From positions 186,001 to 250,000 of the forward strand of contig NZ_JANHKS010000005.1 in assembly GCF_028682175.1 (NCBI RefSeq): a stretch of 64,000 nucleotides of DNA, read 5' to 3'. The notes beneath the pieces were generated by a model. The model made no database searches and had not been told where the DNA came from. It saw only the letters and a program-made list of their open reading frames with translations. This document shows, piece after piece, positions 18,358 to 25,623 of this stretch (position 1 is its first letter; each line of letters starts with the position of its first letter). Source of the DNA: Pseudomonas putida. GTDB taxonomy: Bacteria; Pseudomonadota; Gammaproteobacteria; Pseudomonadales; Pseudomonadaceae. The position numbers were made by a program, and so were the translations under genes.

Positions 18358-18894
18358 ATGATCTCAGGCATCAGCGGCAGCAGCAGTTATTCCGGGTACG
18401 CCAGCTCAAGCAGCACCACCAGCACTGACAAGAGCAAGAAATTCGCCGAGGATCTGCTGAAGAAACTCGACACCAATGGCGATGGCAGCATCGACAAGGA
18501 TGAACTCAGCTCAGCCTTGTCTTCCGACTCCAAGGACGGGATCACGGTCAGTCTGAGCAAGGCGTTCGGCGATCTGGACAGCAATGACGATGACAGTCTG
18601 GACGTCGATGAGCTGGCCGCCATGACCCCGCCACCGCCACCGCCCATGCAGATGGACGCAGGCTCGGCGGCAGACCAGGCCCAGGACCTGTTCAGCGCAC
18701 TGGATACCGACGGTGATGGCAGCATCAGCGAGTCGGAGCTGACCGCGGCATTGCAAGGCGACGATTCAAGCAGCGACTCGAACACCAGCACCCAGGCCAC
18801 CGAAGCCTTGAATCGCATGGTCGCGGCCATCAGCCAAAGCTACAACCTCACAAGCAGCGCGACGGCGGGCAAGTACTTGAGTACTTCTGCCTGA
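18358..18894 (+). CDS. EF-hand calcium-binding protein
   Basis: A 178-residue acidic protein with three canonical EF-hand loops: DTNGDGSIDKDE (38-49), DSNDDDSLDVDE (74-85) and DTDGDGSISESE (116-127). A PPPPPPMQMD hinge separates the second and third. The N-terminus is Ser/Gly/Tyr-rich and has no classical signal peptide or lipobox. The layout resembles proteins named XopAW-like calcium-binding effectors in databases, but no secretion genes are nearby and that name should be treated as tentative. GGGAGG precedes the ATG. It follows the two-component operon on the same strand, beyond the right palindrome. Confidence 0.88.
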   Translation: MISGISGSSSYSGYASSSSTTSTDKSKKFAEDLLKKLDTNGDGSIDKDELSSALSSDSKDGITVSLSKAFGDLDSNDDDSLDVDELAAMTPPPPPPMQMDAGSAADQAQDLFSALDTDGDGSISESELTAALQGDDSSSDSNTSTQATEALNRMVAAISQSYNLTSSATAGKYLSTSA

Positions 18895-18895
18895 C

Positions 18896-18934
18896 AAAAA
18901 AAGACCGCCGCCGGGTCAGTGCCCGACGGCGGTC
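18896..18934 (-). terminator. Rho-independent terminator of the AI-2E-family permease gene
   Basis: Read on the minus strand, a GC-rich hairpin (GACCGCCG...CGGCGGTC, 18934-18903) is followed by seven T (18902-18896). It lies 17 bases after the permease stop. It may also slow read-through from the convergent EF-hand gene, whose stop is adjacent. Confidence 0.85.
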
Positions 18935-18951
18935 GCGTTGTTACGCCCGGT

Positions 18952-20004
18952 TTACTTGGGCAACTGCCTTGCGCGGCTGTCGGCCACCCAGTCCAGCAAC
19001 AGGCTGTAGGCCACTGCCAGCAAGGTCGGGCCGATGAACAGGCCGATGAAACCAAAGGCCAGCAATCCGCCGAACACGCCCAGCAGCACGATCACCAGCG
19101 GCAGGTTGCCGCCGCGGCTGATGAGGTACGGTTTGAGCACGTTGTCCACGCCACTGACGATGAACGTGCCCCACAGGCCCAGAAACACCGCCATCCCGTA
19201 TTCGCCTTTCCAGGCCAGCCACGCCGTGGCCGGAATCCAGATCAGCGGCGGGCCCATGGGCACCAGGCTGAGCAGGAAGGTACCGATGCCCAGCACCAGC
19301 GCGCCCGGCACGCCGGCAATCAGGAAGCCGATCAGCGCCAGGATGCCCTGGGCCGCCGCCGTGCCGATCACGCCGTTGACCACCCGCTGCACCGTGCCTG
19401 CCACCAGATCGACGTAGTATTGCGCACGATCGCCGATCAGCCGCTCCAGCAGGCTGAGCACGAACGCCGCAAGTCTTGGGCCGTCGCGGTAGAAAAAGAA
19501 CACGAAAACGATGCTCAGCGTCAGCTCGAGAATGCCGCCGCCGATCTGCGCACTGCGGGCCAGCAGCCAGTTGCCGACCTGCCCCAGATACGGCTTGATG
19601 CTCGCCAGCAATGCCGCGCCCTGCTGATCGATGGTGGTCCAGTAGCCCACCAGGCGCTCGCCCACCAGAGGAATGTTGCCAAGCCAGGTGGGTGGATCAG
19701 GCAGGCCATCGACCTGCACATCCTTGACGAACACCGTGGCATCGCGCACGTGGTCCGCCAGGTTGAAGCCCAGCCACACCAGAGGCGCCGCCACCAGCAG
19801 CATCCAGCCCAGGGTCAGGATACCTGCGGCCAGGGATTCGCGGCCATTCAATGCGCGGGTCAGCAGACGCATCAGCGGCCAACTGGCGAAGGCCAGCACC
19901 GCGCCCCAGAACAGCGCCGACCAGAACGGCGCCATCACCCACAGACAGGCGCCCAGCAAGGCGAGCAGAAGAATCTGCACCAACAGGCGGTCGTTATTGA
20001 GCAT
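18952..20004 (-). CDS. AI-2E family transporter (YdiK/PerM-like permease)
   Basis: A 350-residue protein with about seven or eight membrane segments, including a hydrophobic N-terminal pair (about 9-50), a central amphipathic soluble part (about 75-150) and a C-terminal bundle. The pattern, with the GxxxFLISRGGNLPLVIVLLG and FGFIGLFIGPT segments near the end, matches the AI-2E transporter/UPF0118 family. Members include TqsA (autoinducer-2 export), YdiK, PerM and Na/H antiporters, so the substrate is open. It is monocistronic and ends in a strong terminator. Confidence 0.9.
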   Translation of the reverse strand: MLNNDRLLVQILLLALLGACLWVMAPFWSALFWGAVLAFASWPLMRLLTRALNGRESLAAGILTLGWMLLVAAPLVWLGFNLADHVRDATVFVKDVQVDGLPDPPTWLGNIPLVGERLVGYWTTIDQQGAALLASIKPYLGQVGNWLLARSAQIGGGILELTLSIVFVFFFYRDGPRLAAFVLSLLERLIGDRAQYYVDLVAGTVQRVVNGVIGTAAAQGILALIGFLIAGVPGALVLGIGTFLLSLVPMGPPLIWIPATAWLAWKGEYGMAVFLGLWGTFIVSGVDNVLKPYLISRGGNLPLVIVLLGVFGGLLAFGFIGLFIGPTLLAVAYSLLLDWVADSRARQLPK

Positions 20005-20101
20005 GGATCAGTCCGCTGAAAAGAAATCGAGAGTATTCAAGCATAGGGGCGAACGATGACGTTCACCGTTCCCCGTGATAACGCCAATGATAGAACCTGC
20101 A

Positions 20102-20932
20102 TCAGCGAATGAGTTCGATGGCCAGCCCCCGGGTTTGTGCGGCGCCGATTTCAAGCCGCGCCGCGCGCACGCCTGCATCGGTCAGGGCCTGGCGCCAGGC
20201 CTCGCTTTGCGCGCCGGACAGGGTCACGCGCACCGTGCTGTCCAGGTTCAGGCCCCGTGACAACAGGGTGATCCAGGGCTGGGCGGGAGCACCACTGAGC
20301 ATCGGCAAATCCAGATCCCCGGTGCTTTTGAGTTCGCGCAGCAAGGTTGCGGAGGTCGGCAGCAGCTCGCCCAGTGGCGCACTGGCCTGGAACTGCTCGA
20401 CGTGCAGCAGTGCCCGGCGGTTGCCCCGGGTGATGCTGTACAGCGCCACCAGCGTGTCGTTGGCAGGTTCGGCCAGACGCAGCAGCAGATAGGCCTGGCC
20501 GTTGTCGGCGCCGTACAGCCGGGCGTTGCCGAACACCTCGTTGGCCCACAGGCTGCTCTCGCCGCAATCGCGAGCCTGACACCAGAACAACAACTGCGCC
20601 CCCTGCTTCTGCAACGCTTCGCGGGCAGCGGTGAACGCTTCGTCGGCGGAACGCTCGGCGGGCAATTGGTAAGTCACGGAAGCCGCATTGCCCCGCGCGG
20701 CCACCTGGCCGTCGAAGCGCAACTGGCCGCTGATCTTGCGGATCGAGCCCATGGGGTAGATCCGTTCGAGTTCGACCGCAGGTTTGTAATCGACGATTTC
20801 AGCATCGGTGGGGCGCGGCACGATGGAAAAATCCTGACTCCCCGCCACGTCAGCCGCCTGGCTTGCGCTGGCAAAGCCGGTCAGGCACAGCAGCAACCCG
20901 AGCGCGTAGCCACGCCCCAGAGGGAAGTTCAT
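20102..20932 (-). CDS. DUF4892 domain-containing protein
   Basis: A 276-residue exported protein. The signal peptide runs through LLLCLTGFASASQA with cleavage likely after AQA/AA near residue 26. The mature protein matches DUF4892 (recalled PA1623-like): the RIYPMGSIRKISGQLRFDG region is followed by a domain with FWCQARDCGESSLWANEVFGNARLYG, containing two close cysteines, and a C-terminal beta-alpha domain resembling OmpA-like or secretin-type folds. The ATG at 20932 gives a normal signal peptide; a GTG at 20953 is an alternative. The role is unknown. It sits between the permease and the paired hydrolases, as in related genomes. Confidence 0.85.
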   Translation of the reverse strand: MNFPLGRGYALGLLLCLTGFASASQAADVAGSQDFSIVPRPTDAEIVDYKPAVELERIYPMGSIRKISGQLRFDGQVAARGNAASVTYQLPAERSADEAFTAAREALQKQGAQLLFWCQARDCGESSLWANEVFGNARLYGADNGQAYLLLRLAEPANDTLVALYSITRGNRRALLHVEQFQASAPLGELLPTSATLLRELKSTGDLDLPMLSGAPAQPWITLLSRGLNLDSTVRVTLSGAQSEAWRQALTDAGVRAARLEIGAAQTRGLAIELIR

Positions 20933-21082
20933 AGGCCAGCCATCGGCGGGCACACAAAAACCGGCGCGTTGTGCCGGCTTTGTGAGGAATAACGGGTGGA
21001 TGAATGGGTGAAGCGTGTGCAGTGGTCCATCGGGCAGTCTCCTGTTTCTACCCGCCCAGCGTCGGCAGTTGCGCCGCGCAAG

Positions 21083-21937
21083 TCAAGAAACGGCGAAGAA
21101 CCGATTGAAACAGTCTGCAACAGCGTGTGTACCGGCCTCGTCGTTCAGGTGCAAATGGTGGCCGCCAGGCAAGACGCTGACGGCAAACGGCACGCTGGCC
21201 AGCAGCTCCTTGTTCTGTGCCAGCATGCCCTCCTCGGCCACCACCAGATGCGCCGGACAGCGCACCGCATTGACGAACGACATCGCCTGGGCGCGGGTCA
21301 GCCGGGTCGGCGAGGCCAGGGTCAGGCGGCTGTCGCTGCGCCAGGTGTAGCCGCCGGGGACCGGCATCAGGCCGCGTTGGGCCAACAGCTCGGCCGCTTC
21401 GCGACTGACCGCGACCATGCCGCGCATGCGCGCCTCCACGGCGCGGTCCATGTCCTGATACACCGGCTTGCGCTTGTTGAACTGATTGAGTTGCGCCTGC
21501 AAGGCAGCACCCATTCGCTCCGCCGCCGCTTCCGGCTCGCCAAGGGGCGGGATCAGCCCGTCGATCAGCGCCAGGCGGTTGACCCGCTCCGGCACGGCGC
21601 CCGCCAGGATCACCGACACGATGGCCCCCAGCGAATGCCCCAGCAGGGAAAACTTCTCCCAACCCATCTGCTGCGCCACCTGCAGCACGTCATGGGCGTA
21701 GTCGGGCAAGCCGTAACCGGCGCCCGGTGGGCGGTGATCGGAATGCCCATGCCCGGCCATGTCCAGCGCCAGGATGCGCAGGCCCTTGAGCCGGGGCGCC
21801 AGGCGAGCGAAGCTGTTGGCGTTGTCCAGCCAGCCATGCAGGGCAATTACCGGCAGGCCGTCCTGCGGGCCGAACAGGTGCGCCGCCAGTTCGATATGCG
21901 GCAGGCTCAGGCGTATCTCTTCGACCGAACAGCTCAT
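21083..21937 (-). CDS. Alpha/beta hydrolase (second of a tandem pair)
   Basis: A 284-residue alpha/beta hydrolase. The oxyanion segment is ALHGWLDNANSF, the nucleophile Ser lies in LLGHSLGA, and the catalytic His is in LPGGHHLHL near the C-terminus. Its ATG overlaps the stop of the upstream hydrolase as ATGA, so they are co-translated. The pair corresponds to PA1622/PA1621 in recalled synteny. The substrate is unknown; possible classes are esterase, lipase or C-C hydrolase. Confidence 0.9.
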   Translation of the reverse strand: MSCSVEEIRLSLPHIELAAHLFGPQDGLPVIALHGWLDNANSFARLAPRLKGLRILALDMAGHGHSDHRPPGAGYGLPDYAHDVLQVAQQMGWEKFSLLGHSLGAIVSVILAGAVPERVNRLALIDGLIPPLGEPEAAAERMGAALQAQLNQFNKRKPVYQDMDRAVEARMRGMVAVSREAAELLAQRGLMPVPGGYTWRSDSRLTLASPTRLTRAQAMSFVNAVRCPAHLVVAEEGMLAQNKELLASVPFAVSVLPGGHHLHLNDEAGTHAVADCFNRFFAVS

Positions 21938-22767
21938 GCGCGGGCTCGCTGGCTGCCCTGCGGGTTGCTGGCGTGCAGCGATCTGTCGGACCAGCGGGAA
22001 AACAGGTTCTTGAGCATCTGCGCGGTATCCTCCGGGTGTTCAAGCGGGAACATGTGCCCGCCCGGTACCGAAAGATACTCGCCTTCGCGCATGCTTTTCA
22101 CCGACATCGCGTGATGGCGCCGCACCACATCACTGTGCTCGCCGCGCACCATCGCCAGCGGCACCCGCAGATGCCGGGCCATGCCGGGGCTGGTGTGGGG
22201 CACGCTGCGGTAGATGCTGATTTCGGTGGCCGGGTCGAAGCGCAGGCGCAACTGTTCGCCATCGGGCTGCAGGCCGTGCAACAGATAGGCTTCGAAGCAC
22301 TCGGGGTCGAAGCGACGGAACAGGTTCTTGCCGGAGAAATACTGCCGGGCAGCGCTCAGGTCGCTGAATACTTCGCGCCGCCCCAGAGTGCGGCCCGCTG
22401 GCGTGATGCGGTCGATGAAACCGAAACGTTTGGCCGCGCGAATCATCCACTGGTCAAAGCGGGTGAGCACTGGCGAATCGAGCATGACCACACCTCGGTA
22501 CAACTCGGGATGGCGCAAGGCTGCGTGGTAATGCAGCACGCCACCCAGGGAATGCCCCACACCCCAGACCGGTTGCGGCTGCTGCGACAGATGGTGGATC
22601 AGCTCGTCAACCAGGTTGGGCCAGTTGTCGGTGACCGGAAAACGCGGGTCATGGGCGTGCTGGCCCAGATGGACGATTTCGTACTCGTCACCCAGCGCGG
22701 CGAACAACTTGCCATAGGTCGCCGAAGGAAAGCCGTTGGCGTGGGCGAAAAAAACCGGTTGGGTCAT
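21934..22767 (-). CDS. Alpha/beta hydrolase (first of a tandem pair)
   Basis: A 277-residue alpha/beta hydrolase with FFAHANGFPSATY as oxyanion region, nucleophile Ser in GVGHSLGGV and C-terminal His in VPGGHMFPLEHPE. It shares the fold but little close sequence identity with its overlapping neighbour, so the pair looks like an old duplication or recruitment. It is the first gene of the two-gene operon. The position is conserved in pseudomonads (PA1621-like, recalled). Confidence 0.9.
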   Translation of the reverse strand: MTQPVFFAHANGFPSATYGKLFAALGDEYEIVHLGQHAHDPRFPVTDNWPNLVDELIHHLSQQPQPVWGVGHSLGGVLHYHAALRHPELYRGVVMLDSPVLTRFDQWMIRAAKRFGFIDRITPAGRTLGRREVFSDLSAARQYFSGKNLFRRFDPECFEAYLLHGLQPDGEQLRLRFDPATEISIYRSVPHTSPGMARHLRVPLAMVRGEHSDVVRRHHAMSVKSMREGEYLSVPGGHMFPLEHPEDTAQMLKNLFSRWSDRSLHASNPQGSQRARA

Positions 22768-22884
22768 GCAGGCGTGTCCAGTGAACCTCGATCAGGACTC
22801 AATTGTGCGCACCGGCCCGCAGCAGCGGCAATGACCGGAACTGCCATCGGGGATGACACTCCGGTCATGCGAGCCAAGCGTGGC

Positions 22885-23328
22885 TCAGCGCGCCGGAGGC
22901 TGCTCGCCGTGGGGCACGACGGCAACGGTCAGGCGCGAGATGCAACTGGCCTTGCCGTCGTCGCTGGTCAGGCGGATGTCCCAGACGTGGGTCGTGCGGC
23001 CGATATGCACCGGATGCGCCACCGCCGTCACCCGCCCGCTGCGCAGACCACGCAGATGGTTGGCGTTGACCTCGATGCCCACGCAGAAGTACTTGCTGGT
23101 GTCGATGGCCAGGTAACTGGCGCTGGAACCCACGGTTTCCGCCAGCACCACCGACGCACCGCCGTGCAACAGGCCGTAGGGCTGATGGGTACGATGATCG
23201 ACGGCCATGCTGGCGGTCAGCGAGTTGTCGTCGAAGGCTTCGAAGCGGATGTCCAGCAGCTCACCGATGGTGTTTTTCTGCATGGCATTGAGGGCTTCGA
23301 GGTTGGGTGTGTCGCGCCATAGACTCAT
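22885..23328 (-). CDS. PaaI/YdiI-type hot-dog thioesterase
   Basis: A 147-residue single hot-dog thioesterase of the PaaI/YdiI group. The active-site helix region is LLHGGASVVLAETVGSSAS and the following strand carries GIEVNANHLRGLRSG, both diagnostic. It hydrolyses acyl- or aryl-CoA thioesters; YdiI acts on DHNA-CoA in E. coli but the substrate here is unknown. The ATG at 23328 follows AAGGAA. Upstream codons in the same frame only read through a palindromic repeat. An AACAACAA motif immediately before the ribosome site suggests Hfq/Crc translational control. Confidence 0.9.
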   Translation of the reverse strand: MSLWRDTPNLEALNAMQKNTIGELLDIRFEAFDDNSLTASMAVDHRTHQPYGLLHGGASVVLAETVGSSASYLAIDTSKYFCVGIEVNANHLRGLRSGRVTAVAHPVHIGRTTHVWDIRLTSDDGKASCISRLTVAVVPHGEQPPAR

Positions 23329-23337
23329 GATTTTTCC

Positions 23338-23345
23338 TTGTTGTT
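23338..23345 (-). promoter_or_regulatory. Candidate Hfq/Crc CA-motif at the thioesterase ribosome site
   Basis: On the minus strand the leader reads CACAACAACAAGGAAAAATC then ATG. AACAACAA fits the AAYAAYAA consensus of Pseudomonas catabolite-repression targets and touches the AAGGAA ribosome site, the position at which Hfq/Crc blocks translation. Confidence 0.5.
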
Positions 23346-23370
23346 GTGTATCAGGCTGGCCCACGCGCTC

Positions 23371-23474
23371 CTGTAGGAGTGAGCTTGCTCGCGATGCGTT
23401 GTGGCAGTCACCGCAGTTGGCACAGACATGACGCCATCGTCCGAATGCGGCCCAGAGCAAGCTCACTCCTACAG
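23371..23474. repeat. Palindromic repeat, GTAGGAGTGAGCTTGCTC family
   Basis: The 20-bp arms are perfect (23371-23390 and 23455-23474), and the 64-base interior is longer than in the kdpC-kdpD copy. It occupies most of the gap between sixA and the thioesterase gene. Confidence 0.88.
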
Positions 23475-23493
23475 GGGCGGGGCGTGTCGGGAT

Positions 23494-23952
23494 CTATGCA
23501 GGATGCCGAACGCTCACCAGGTTCATCGCCCCCGCCAGCGGGAAGTCCGCCTCGAGTTCGGCAAGGCTTGCGGTGTGCATGGCCTGGGCCTGTTGCAGGT
23601 TGCCGTGCACCGCCAGGCCGATCAGCGTGCCTACAAGGGGCTGATGGCTGACCAGCAGCACTTCATCCGCGGCATACAGATCCAGGTTGTCCAGCACCTT
23701 GCGCGGGTCGCTGTCCGGGGTCAGCCAGGGCACGGTCACCACCGATTCGGCGAAACCCAGCGCCTGGCGCACCAGCTCCGCCGTCTGCTGCGCACGCACG
23801 TAGGGGCTGGCGAGGATGAAGCGCAGCGGCTGGCCCAACAGGTGCGCGGCGCTTGCGAGCACCTCTTCCCGGCCGGTGGCGGTCAGTTCCCGTTCGGCGT
23901 CGGTGCGCGCCCGGTACTGGGCTTCGCCGTGACGCAGAATCCACAATTTCAT
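23494..23952 (-). CDS. sixA: Phosphohistidine phosphatase SixA
   Basis: A 152-residue histidine-phosphatase-superfamily protein with the catalytic RHGEA at residues 7-11, which includes His8. The second basic/His region is LLVSHQPLVGTL (about 105), as in SixA, the phosphohistidine phosphatase that acts on HPt domains and NPr in E. coli. The length equals that of SixA. The ATG overlaps the upstream DUF4389 stop as ATGA. The upstream neighbours, DUF4389 and gpsA, form a conserved trio in pseudomonads. The HPt substrate here is unknown. Confidence 0.9.
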   Translation of the reverse strand: MKLWILRHGEAQYRARTDAERELTATGREEVLASAAHLLGQPLRFILASPYVRAQQTAELVRQALGFAESVVTVPWLTPDSDPRKVLDNLDLYAADEVLLVSHQPLVGTLIGLAVHGNLQQAQAMHTASLAELEADFPLAGAMNLVSVRHPA

Positions 23953-24293
23953 AGCTTGGGTTCCTCGTCGCGCACCGGGTGTGCGGCGGCAGGCACCTTG
24001 TGCGGCGCCTCGCCTTCCGGTGGGCGTGGCGCTGGCCAGTCAGCGAACGGCCAGGGCTTCTGGTCGGTATGGAAGGTGCCGAAACGGCCGATCTGCGCCA
24101 GGAACTGGCTCAGGCTGTCACCAAACGACAGCAGGCTCAGGCTTGGCGCGCCATAGAACAGGCGATAGGCAAGCTGCACCAGCACCACGACGGCCAGGAC
24201 GATCTCTGCGACGTGCCAGACCACCAGAAACACCAGCATCCAGAGGACGCGCAGCAGGATCGATTCGTGTTGCTTGATTTTGGACTCGTTCAA
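23949..24293 (-). CDS. DUF4389 domain-containing membrane protein
   Basis: A 114-residue protein with a long membrane segment (VLWMLVFLVVWHVAEIVLAVVVLV split into one or two helices, about 15-42), FYGAP, FGDSLSQFLAQIGRFGTFHTDQKPWPF and a Pro/Glu-rich tail. This matches DUF4389. The start is TTG at 24293 with GGGAG 7 bases upstream; the next Met would remove part of the membrane helix. It is co-translated with sixA and follows gpsA by 21 bases. The function is unknown. Confidence 0.85.
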   Translation of the reverse strand: MNESKIKQHESILLRVLWMLVFLVVWHVAEIVLAVVVLVQLAYRLFYGAPSLSLLSFGDSLSQFLAQIGRFGTFHTDQKPWPFADWPAPRPPEGEAPHKVPAAAHPVRDEEPKL

Positions 24294-24314
24294 GTGTTTC
24301 TCCCGGACAAGGAA

Positions 24315-25340
24315 TCAGTTGAAATCGCTGGTGGAAATGAAGTCGACGTCGGTCTTGGGCTCGGCGCGCATCAGCAGCTCGATGACCTGTTCCAGCGTAC
24401 GCCCTTCGAACAGGATGGCATGCAGACCGGCCACCAGCGGCATGTAGACCTGCGCTTCCTGCGCGCGGGCCTTGAGCACCTTGAGGGTGTTGACGCCCTC
24501 GGCGACCTCGCCCAGGCGGGTCACGGCCTCGTCCAGGCTCAGGCCCTGACCCAGGGCAAAACCGACCTGGTAGTTGCGGCTCTTGGGCGAGGAGCAGGTC
24601 ACGATCAGGTCGCCGACGCCGGCCAGCCCCAGGAAGGTCATCGGGTTGGCGCCCTGACTCACCGCAAAGCGGGTCATTTCAGCCAGTGCCCGGGTGATCA
24701 GCATGCTCTTGGTGTTCTCGCCCATGCCCAGCGCGACCGCCATGCCGGAGATGATCGCATAGACGTTTTTCAGCGCGCCGCCCAGCTCCACGCCAAAACG
24801 GTCGGCACTGGCGTACACGCGGAAGGTGCGGCCATGCAGCACGGCCTGCACCTGCTGGCACAGTTCTTCGTCTTCACTGGCGACCACGGTGGCCGTCAGC
24901 GCATGTTCGGCGATCTCGCGGGCGAGGTTGGGCCCCGACAACACGCCGATGCGGGCCTTGGGCGCGATGTCCTGGAGGATCTCGCTCATGAGCTTGAAGG
25001 TCTGCGCCTCGATGCCCTTGGTCAGGCTGACCAGCATCTTGCCGGTGAGCAGTTCGACATGGGGCGTCAGCACGCCGCGCAGGGCGCTGGAAGGCAAGGC
25101 GACGAACACCAGTTGGCTGGCGCTCAGGGCCTGTTGCAGGTCCGTCACCGGCTCCACCCCGTCGAGCACCTTGATGCCCTTGAGGTAACGCGGGTTTTCA
25201 CGGTTGACGCGAATCGCCTCGGCCTGCTCGGGATCGCGCATCCACTGCAGCACGCGGTGGCCATTGCCGGCCAGCAGGTTCGCCACTGCCGTTCCGAAGC
25301 TGCCGCCACCCAGAACTGCGATCGGTTGCTGTTGGGTCAT
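24315..25340 (-). CDS. gpsA: Glycerol-3-phosphate dehydrogenase [NAD(P)+]
   Basis: A 341-residue GpsA, which reduces dihydroxyacetone phosphate to sn-glycerol 3-phosphate for phospholipid synthesis. The Rossmann motif [18 protein letters not shown] opens the protein, LPSSALR lies in the NAD domain, the catalytic Lys is in [15 protein letters not shown], and [19 protein letters not shown] is the family's C-terminal signature. An in-frame ATG four codons earlier (25352) is a possible alternative; neither has a strong ribosome site. It is the first gene of the gpsA-DUF4389-sixA unit. Confidence 0.97.
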   Translation of the reverse strand: MTQQQPIAVLGGGSFGTAVANLLAGNGHRVLQWMRDPEQAEAIRVNRENPRYLKGIKVLDGVEPVTDLQQALSASQLVFVALPSSALRGVLTPHVELLTGKMLVSLTKGIEAQTFKLMSEILQDIAPKARIGVLSGPNLAREIAEHALTATVVASEDEELCQQVQAVLHGRTFRVYASADRFGVELGGALKNVYAIISGMAVALGMGENTKSMLITRALAEMTRFAVSQGANPMTFLGLAGVGDLIVTCSSPKSRNYQVGFALGQGLSLDEAVTRLGEVAEGVNTLKVLKARAQEAQVYMPLVAGLHAILFEGRTLEQVIELLMRAEPKTDVDFISTSDFN

Positions 25341-25381
25341 AAAACAATCCATCTAGAGCCATCAGAACTGGCGATGGCAGC

Positions 25382-25387
25382 ATTATA
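25382..25387 (-). promoter_or_regulatory. Candidate -10 element for gpsA
   Basis: A perfect TATAAT reads on the minus strand at 25387-25382, about 42 bases before the gpsA ATG. The matching -35 is weak (CTGGTG at 17-base spacing), so this is a candidate only. The rest of the gap up to 25623, shared with the divergent hybrid kinase, shows nothing else I can support. Confidence 0.4.
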
Positions 25388-25623
25388 CGGAGCGCCGTGC
25401 TCGCCACCAGCGGCAAAACACGGCCGTGGATACATATAAGCCAAACCCTACCTTTCACAAGGAAATGCCTGACAACTCGGTTAAGATGCGCGCCCCGGAT
25501 GAAAATTCCGCGATGCCTCTGATGCGCTATCTTTAGCACGCGCGCCGATGAAATTCCGTTCGATGAGACCGACCTTGCACCCACGATGGCGAATCAAGCA
25601 CCCATGACGACCGGGATCCTGGC

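Noticed and set aside
22873..23466. Upstream extension of the PaaI-type thioesterase to 23466
   Set aside because: The extra 46 residues are read from a palindromic repeat; the ATG at 23328 has AAGGAA and matches the family N-terminus.
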